Shown here piece after piece: positions 58,676-64,000 of a DNA stretch of 64,000 bases. Both the position numbers and the translations under genes were made by a program. Below the pieces are notes generated by a model. The model was given only the letters and a program-made list of their open reading frames with translations, had not been told where the DNA came from and did not search any database. Source of the DNA: Ustulina deusta (taxonomy: Eukaryota > Ascomycota > Sordariomycetes > Xylariales > Xylariaceae); contig JAJNNX010000014.1 of NCBI GenBank assembly GCA_023159155.1, positions 1 through 64,000 of the forward strand, given 5' to 3'. Every line of letters starts with the position of its first letter. Within the stretch, counting starts at the first letter, position 1.

Positions 58676-59070
58676 ATGGCGGACCATTTGCGAATTCTTC
58701 AATGGATTGAGTCCATCGTCGACTCTAGCTCTTCTTGCACTGAGCCCTGTCAAAAGCGGGTCGAACATACTCATAAGAGAAGCGCAACCACGGATTTTAT
58801 ATACCCATACAACATCCAAGCACCCCTCGTGGTTGAGGAGGCTACACACGGAGGTTATTTGGAGCCTCATACACCTCCAGCGACCGGAACGGATATGGAC
58901 AGTCAATCAACGCCCAGGCGGCAGTTGAAGAGGCAGAATGTTGATGTTGACGACGATGATGCGAGTAAGTACTACCGCAGTCACCCTCGCCGTCACCCAT
59001 GTATACATTAGTCCCTAGGAGACGATCTCCGAGACGGCCACCGACTCTGAAAATGGTCTCAGAAGTATGA
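58676..59070 (+). pseudogene. Truncated N-terminus of a PD-(D/E)XK-like protein
   Basis: Possible exons 58676-58964 and 59012-59070 across a 47-nt intron (GTAAGT to ATTAG), giving 115 residues. The opening MADHLRILQWIESI resembles the start of the fungal PDDEXK_12-like proteins (compare IRRIQTWVNSI near the start of the gene at 9,251), and it is followed by the usual polar linker with TPRRQLKRQ and an acidic DVDDDD. The frame then ends with no catalytic domain downstream. It is therefore either a 5' remnant or a short hypothetical gene. Confidence 0.35.
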
Positions 59071-59256
59071 TGTTCTTTTCAACACCTTAGCACCAGTTAT
59101 AGTCTATCTAGTGTACCCCAATTACGCATAGAGACGGCCCGCAATTCAGCCACGCACTAGCCACCTTTCCCCGCTACGGTATGGCTAGCCATTTGTGGCA
59201 AGGCATCAACGCCAGGCACAAGTTTCGGCAGCGGACCTTGCACGAATCACAAGAAC

Positions 59257-59623
59257 ATGGCTAGTCCTAACGAAATAGCTTTCACGATCCGTCGCTTTTC
59301 GGATGATACATCCGTGAAGATAGTCGAGTATATCTAAAGACGGATACGTGAATAGCTTGACATGGAGTATGTCAGGAACAGGATCGATTTACGGAATGAG
59401 GAAGCAGACCGCTGAACTGCAGCAACGGCTACAGCGGTCCAAGACACGAGCGGCCGACATGGAGTACTGCATTAAACAGCTGGAAGCACTCGTCTAAGGC
59501 AAGACTCTACCACCCCGTGCATCCGACAAGACCCAACTATCCCGCGCGACCGAGCCGATCGTTATTAAGGATGAAGACGACGATATTATTGACCCATCGC
59601 TAGCACGTCCGCGAGGACGATGA
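59257..59623 (+). pseudogene. Eroded coiled-coil protein gene
   Basis: An ATG at 59,257 opens MASPNEIAFTIRRFSDDTSV, stopped by TAA at about 59,334. The reading then jumps frame to DMEYVRNRIDLRNEEADR and back to TAELQQRLQRSKTRAADMEY, followed by a TAA, then an acidic stretch EPIVIKDEDDDIIDPSLARP and a stop at 59,621. The heptad-like helix and the acidic tail read as one former protein with at least three lesions. Family not recognised. Confidence 0.45.
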
Positions 59624-59699
59624 CGAGGCCAAGAACAACCCCCTCTGGTCTTAAACGGAGGAGTAGGTGGCAAACGAGGGCGTTTGTCAATTTCTTTTT

Positions 59700-59726
<27 letters not shown>
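59700..59726 (+). repeat. G homopolymer, 27 nt
   Basis: Uninterrupted run of G between two pseudogenes; the longest of the three G/C runs in the window. Confidence 0.9.
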
Positions 59727-59730
<4 letters not shown>

Positions 59731-59885
59731 TGATAGGATAGGATGGATAGACCTAAGTCAGTGGTGGGGCAGGCCGTACATATATCCCACGGGATGGTAC
59801 AGATGCTATCCTATACAAGAATCCATAGCTTCATAAATTCAGAGAGAGACTTAGAAGAATCAACTCATTCAGACCTTCATTAACA

Positions 59886-60815
59886 GACCGTTGGACGGTG
59901 ATCCGTACCGTACCCTGCACGATACTCCCGCCGTCACCATCAACTAGACGATCCGCCGACCACTCCGACAGACCCTGACAGCGACTACGACTTTGACCTC
60001 GACCTCGACAGTGACCCCGACGACGGAACGACCCAAGCGTATCAGCTCATTTGGAATAGCTTTTGCGGGCTTCCCGCCCGAGAGGCGTATCCTACCCGCT
60101 TCCTCCAAGACCAGCAGGCATACGAGAGGCCCTATAAGAAGATATCGAAACACGACGGCCTGCTCTAATACTTCGACGAGTTGTTACGGAAAGACTGGAA
60201 TGCAAAAACTGGCATATCGTCACTACGACTTATGCCTAGTCCATTGCATGGATATTTCCAAGACTATTTTATTGACGCGATCAAAAAAGAAGTGGATCGT
60301 ATTGTTGGCGAACACCCGGCGCTTTGAACTTTTCGTGAGAGTATTAAATCATGTGCCCATGATGATTACGGAAACTCGGCCCATTTTACGAAATTGCCCG
60401 AAGGCCAATTTTCATATGATGGAATCTCTCCCCCACAGTTTGTTATAGAAATCACGTACAGTGAAGGCGAGAAAGATGCTATGATAAGTCTCGTGAATAT
60501 TTCGCGGAAAAACCGGGCGAGATCAGTGCGGTTCTTGTCGATATTTATTATGCCCTAAAAACCAAGCGTCGGGCGCAGAGTTATTCTTACAGCGGCTCGT
60601 TATCTCCGTGGACTTCAAGAAAGGAGGGCGTCGTTACTGTCCAGCGTACAGTGAATGCAGCAGTCTTTCGGACCGATGGCCAGGCTTCGGTTGGGGAGCT
60701 CGTTCTCCCATTCGAATTGTTTATTCCACCTGACCGACGACACATCCTACCAGTTCAAGATGTCGCATTGCATTTGAGCTATGGAATACTATCAGACTTC
60801 GTCACTGGTGCCTAG
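59886..60815 (+). pseudogene. PD-(D/E)XK / Uma2-like fungal protein, broken by stops and a frameshift
   Basis: An Asp-rich stretch (about 59,950-60,020) leads into FDELLRKDWNAKTGISSLRL, MPSPLHGYFQDYFIDAIKKE and QFSYDGISPPQFVIEITYSE. This is the order seen in fungal restriction-endonuclease-fold proteins, where FVIEI-x-YS carries the E of the PD-ExK core. After GEKDA (about 60,480) the frame shifts by one, and the protein continues with REYFAEKPGEISAVLVDIYY and ends at a TAG at 60,813. Stops interrupt it near 60,168 (TAA) and 60,327 (TGA). Domain order is complete, so it was probably full length before decay. Function of the family is unknown. Confidence 0.65.
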
Positions 60816-61973
60816 GAACACCAACGTCTAGCCGATGTAACACCACCGCCTTCTTCTCCAGTAAACCAGATCAAGTTTATCGACGAGTACTAGGATATTA
60901 TGAGCGAGAAGACATTAGCTCTGGATGCTAAGCGCCGGAGAAGAAGTTACTAATCAGACCTCCCCCCCCCCAAAAAACAAGATCGATAAGTTGACCTAGA
61001 AGGTCTACTCGCTTGCGTTCTGCTAACAATAATAAGGCAACTTAGCTTGAAAGTTCATGGTTACTCGGAGCTTTAGCATCTTGATATGAACGACGATATA
61101 GGAGGCTTTAATCATTACGCTAGTATCTGTCACGCCTAGTTCCAGAGTCTATATCAAATATTGTGTAAGCTAACACCCCCTCTTGCGAACCACCCTATCG
61201 CAACCCAGCCACCAAAATAGCTACCCACTAACTTTCGAAGCTATTATTTATAGCACAACATGGTATTTATAGCTAACTTTAGTGTTTTTATTAAATATTA
61301 AAATGTTCTGACCTTAATTATATTTTTAGTTTTTGTTTTTTTTTGTTTTTAGTACGTTTTTGTTTCTAGCTTTATTTATATATAGTATTTGCTATTGTAA
61401 TTTTTGCTTGATTTGCTATATATAGGTTATATAAATAAAATAATAACTAGGTAGCAATTTAACTAATTTGTGTTTTAATATAGTTTTTTTAGTTAGTTTA
61501 GTTTTTAATAGTTTAATATATACTTTTAAAATTATAATTTTTTTAGCTTTCTAATTAAAAGTTTTATTAGTTTTTATAAAAAATAACTTTTATAGTAAGT
61601 TATTAAAAAAAAAGTAATATTTAGCTAATTTCTAAGTTATATATTACAAATTTTAACTTTTTATAAATATTATAATTTTTATTTAGTTTAATTTAAGCTA
61701 ATATTTAAATATTTTAAGTTAATTAATTAATATAAATATTAGCTAAACTTTATAAATAATATTTTTATTTTTAAGTATAATATATTTTAAAAATAATAAT
61801 AATTAGATGTTTTTTAGCTATATTTTAGCTATTATTTATGTTTTTTTAATAGTTTTTAGTAATAAAACAGTATTGCAAGCTTGTTTATATACTATAATAG
61901 TTACGGTATGGTGGCTGGTGGCCGGCAGCGTGGCTGCAACCCACAAGCCATACAAACCGCAATCTTTAATTTG
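60816..61973. other. Transition into the right RIP-type block
   Basis: Normal composition to about 61,240, then A+T-rich to about 61,895, with no gene. The last 75 bp (61,900-61,973) return to normal base composition directly next to the LTR terminus. Confidence 0.5.
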
Positions 61974-62600
61974 TGACGGTCAGTACAGTCTTGGCGAGAC
62001 CCGCAAGGACTCCAGACCCACATGGCAATAAAATAGGAAGTCTGCGCACGGACCAACCTGACTCTATAGCCATACATACAAAATCTATATCTACCCACCC
62101 TATAAACTCTGATTTTTTTTTTTTTTTTTTTTTTTTTTAGCTTAAAATCTTTATTTATAGTATTAATAAACTAGCTATAAAAGTTTTATTTAACTAATTA
62201 TAATATTACTTTAAGCTTATTAATTATTTATTAATAAATATTTAATAAATATATATTTTTTATTTTATTATAATTAATAAAATATAAATAAACTTTTTTT
62301 TTTAGTTATATACCTAATATAAAAAATTATATATTTTATAATAAAAATCTAACTTTAATATAACTTTAATAAAACTTTTAATTTTTATACTATTTAAAAA
62401 CTAATAATTTATAAAAAACCTAACTTTAAATATTTTTATTTTATTTTTAGTTCTTAAATAATTAAAATAATTTTAGTTCTTAAATATAGCTAGCTTTTTA
62501 TTATTAGATAATTTAAAAAAAATTTTTTAATAAAAAAAAAAAAAATTTAAGCACTAAACTTTTTTATAAACGCTTTAAGCGAACTAATACTTAAAAAAAA
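61974..62600 (+). repeat. LTR of the right-hand retroelement, partly free of RIP changes
   Basis: Begins TGACGGTCAGTACAG and matches, inverted, the two left LTR copies. The first 135 bp keep C and G (for example AGACCCGCAAGGACTCC), while the left copies show T or A at those sites. After a 26-nt T-run (62,113-62,138) the sequence becomes A/T-only. The inner end is approximate, near 62,600, from where the left copies stop matching each other. Confidence 0.6.
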
Positions 62601-64000
62601 ATAAAAAAAAAATAAAAAATTAGAACTTAAAAAAACAAAATTTAAACTAGAACTAGAACTATTTAAAATAAATAATATATTTAAAAACGTAGCACTAAAT
62701 ATTATAGCTATACAAACTTATAATTTTATATTAATTTTAATAAAACTTTTTTAATAAATAAAAAAAATAAAGCGCTAATTTTTTAATATGTTTATTTTAG
62801 CACTTTTAAAAAATAACTATAATTTAATAATAAAAAACATATTTAAAAGCATTAATTTTAAACTTTTTAGTTTTATTGTTTTATTTGTTTTTTATTTTAT
62901 TAGTTTATTTTTTAGCGCTTTAAACCTTACTTATACTAAAAAAACTAAAATATAAAAAACTAATTTTGGCAAGTTTATAAAAAATAAAGCCCTATTTAAT
63001 AACTAGGTTTATAAACTAGTAAAAAAGCTAAATAAAAATATTATTATGTTTTGAACTAAAAATAGCTAATTTTAATATATTATAAACTAATTAAAAAAAT
63101 ATATTTTTATTTAATTAAAAAACTATTTAATAATATTACTAAAATAATTTAAGTTTTATTAATAGCTTATTATAATTTTAATTAAATAGTTATAACTTAT
63201 AAAATATTTTAAGTTTATATATATAAAACTATTTTTATATAAACTTAAAAAAAAATTTATATAAAATTTTTATAAATTTAAATATTTTTTATAAATTATT
63301 TATTAATAAAATTATTAAATTAGTATATAATACTAAGCAAGCTTATAAAAATTATTAATAAATTAAATTTATTAGTTTAATTAAACAAAAATCTAATTTA
63401 AATAATTAAATTTTTAGCAAACTAGCTTATTAACTTTTAGTTAATTTTAAAAGTTCTAAAATACTTATTTTAAAATAGTTAAAATAAATATTAATTATAA
63501 AAAAAAAAAAAGCTTATTAAAATAATAAGATTTGTTTTATTTGTAGTAAAAAAAAGCATATATTAATTAATTGCTTTAACTAAAAGCTTAAAGTTTTAAG
63601 CGTTTAATTAGTAAAAAAAGGCCTTAATAAAAATAGCTCTAGTAGTTTATTTAATTTAAAAAACAAATAAAACTAATAAAAGTTTTTTTATTAATCTTTT
63701 TACTTATTTTAACTAAAATATATAATTAAAACAAATTAATTATTTTTAAAATATTTATTTAATTATAAATTAATAATATTAAAATAAAGATTTTAGTTTT
63801 ATATAATATTAAAACTTATATTTTTTTAATAATTAATTATAAATTTATATAATAAGTTAAATAATAATTAAAAATAAAAATAGTTTAGCTAGCTAAACTT
63901 TAAAAGCTTTATAATTATTAAAGCAAAATAATTAATAAAGTTTATAAATATTTAATATATATTATAAAAATTAATAATTAATAATTTAAAAATTAAATAT
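62601..64000 (+). mobile_element. RIP-degraded LTR retroelement internal region with gag zinc knuckle
   Basis: A/T-only DNA downstream of the LTR on the plus strand. At 63,533-63,574 one frame reads C-x2-C-x4-H-x4-C (CFICSKKKHILINC), the zinc knuckle of retroelement gag proteins, about 1 kb after the LTR as expected for gag. The surrounding frames are full of stops. The element runs out of the window to the right, so pol is not seen and Gypsy versus Copia cannot be decided. Confidence 0.6.

Noticed and set aside
1..64000. CRISPR array or prokaryotic operons
   Set aside because: No spaced short repeats; introns and families are eukaryotic.
1..64000. Starship-type giant element
   Set aside because: No DUF3435 tyrosine recombinase (captain) gene is visible, and no matching element ends were found around the island.

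Overview
This window is nuclear DNA of a filamentous ascomycete (Pezizomycotina). The evidence is the short spliceosomal introns (about 47-133 nt, GT/AG with CTAAC-like branch sites), fungal-specific families (an aspartyl-tRNA synthetase fused to DUF2156, DUF7703, a PDR-type ABCG transporter, a Bir1-type BIR protein) and two blocks that look destroyed by RIP (repeat-induced point mutation: CpA to TpA on both strands, leaving extreme A+T). Sordariomycetes is a reasonable guess, but nothing here fixes the species.

Layout. Positions 1-9,000 and about 61,240-64,000 are A+T-rich RIP-type blocks around a gene island of normal composition. Both outer ends carry the same LTR retroelement family in inverted orientation, facing out of the window; the right copy keeps a gag-type CCHC zinc knuckle. 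The left block also holds a second LTR copy, a roughly 465-bp foldback element and a 6.1-kb RIP-degraded block bounded by 18-bp direct repeats.

The core of the island (about 9.2-45.7 kb) holds mostly intact genes: a PD-(D/E)XK-like protein at the left edge, then Bir1 (chromosomal passenger complex), an M3 metallopeptidase, a Cdc4-type myosin light chain, a SAM methyltransferase with a predicted GC-AG intron, a CoA-binding-fold protein, a metallo-beta-lactamase-fold protein, a DUF7703 membrane protein, a secreted DUF985 cupin, a six-helix membrane protein, an N-terminally truncated alpha/beta hydrolase, ergosteryl-aspartate synthase (ErdS) and a full-size PDR transporter.

The right part (about 45.7-61 kb) is accessory-like. 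It has 6.8 kb with no intact gene but an eroded NACHT-type NLR relic, a DHA1-like MFS transporter beside a frameshifted FAD-oxidoreductase (BBE domain) remnant, an RNase H-fold protein, a divergent pair with an Hsp70-like ATPase start, and a run of decayed genes including a PD-(D/E)XK/Uma2-like pseudogene. Three G/C homopolymers of 24-27 nt lie in gene-poor stretches.

The housekeeping genes do not form one pathway. The best functional link is ErdS (sterol aspartylation) convergent with a membrane drug/lipid-type ABC transporter, and that link is only inferred. Exon coordinates were derived by eye from splice signals and family resemblance; no alignment or search was run.
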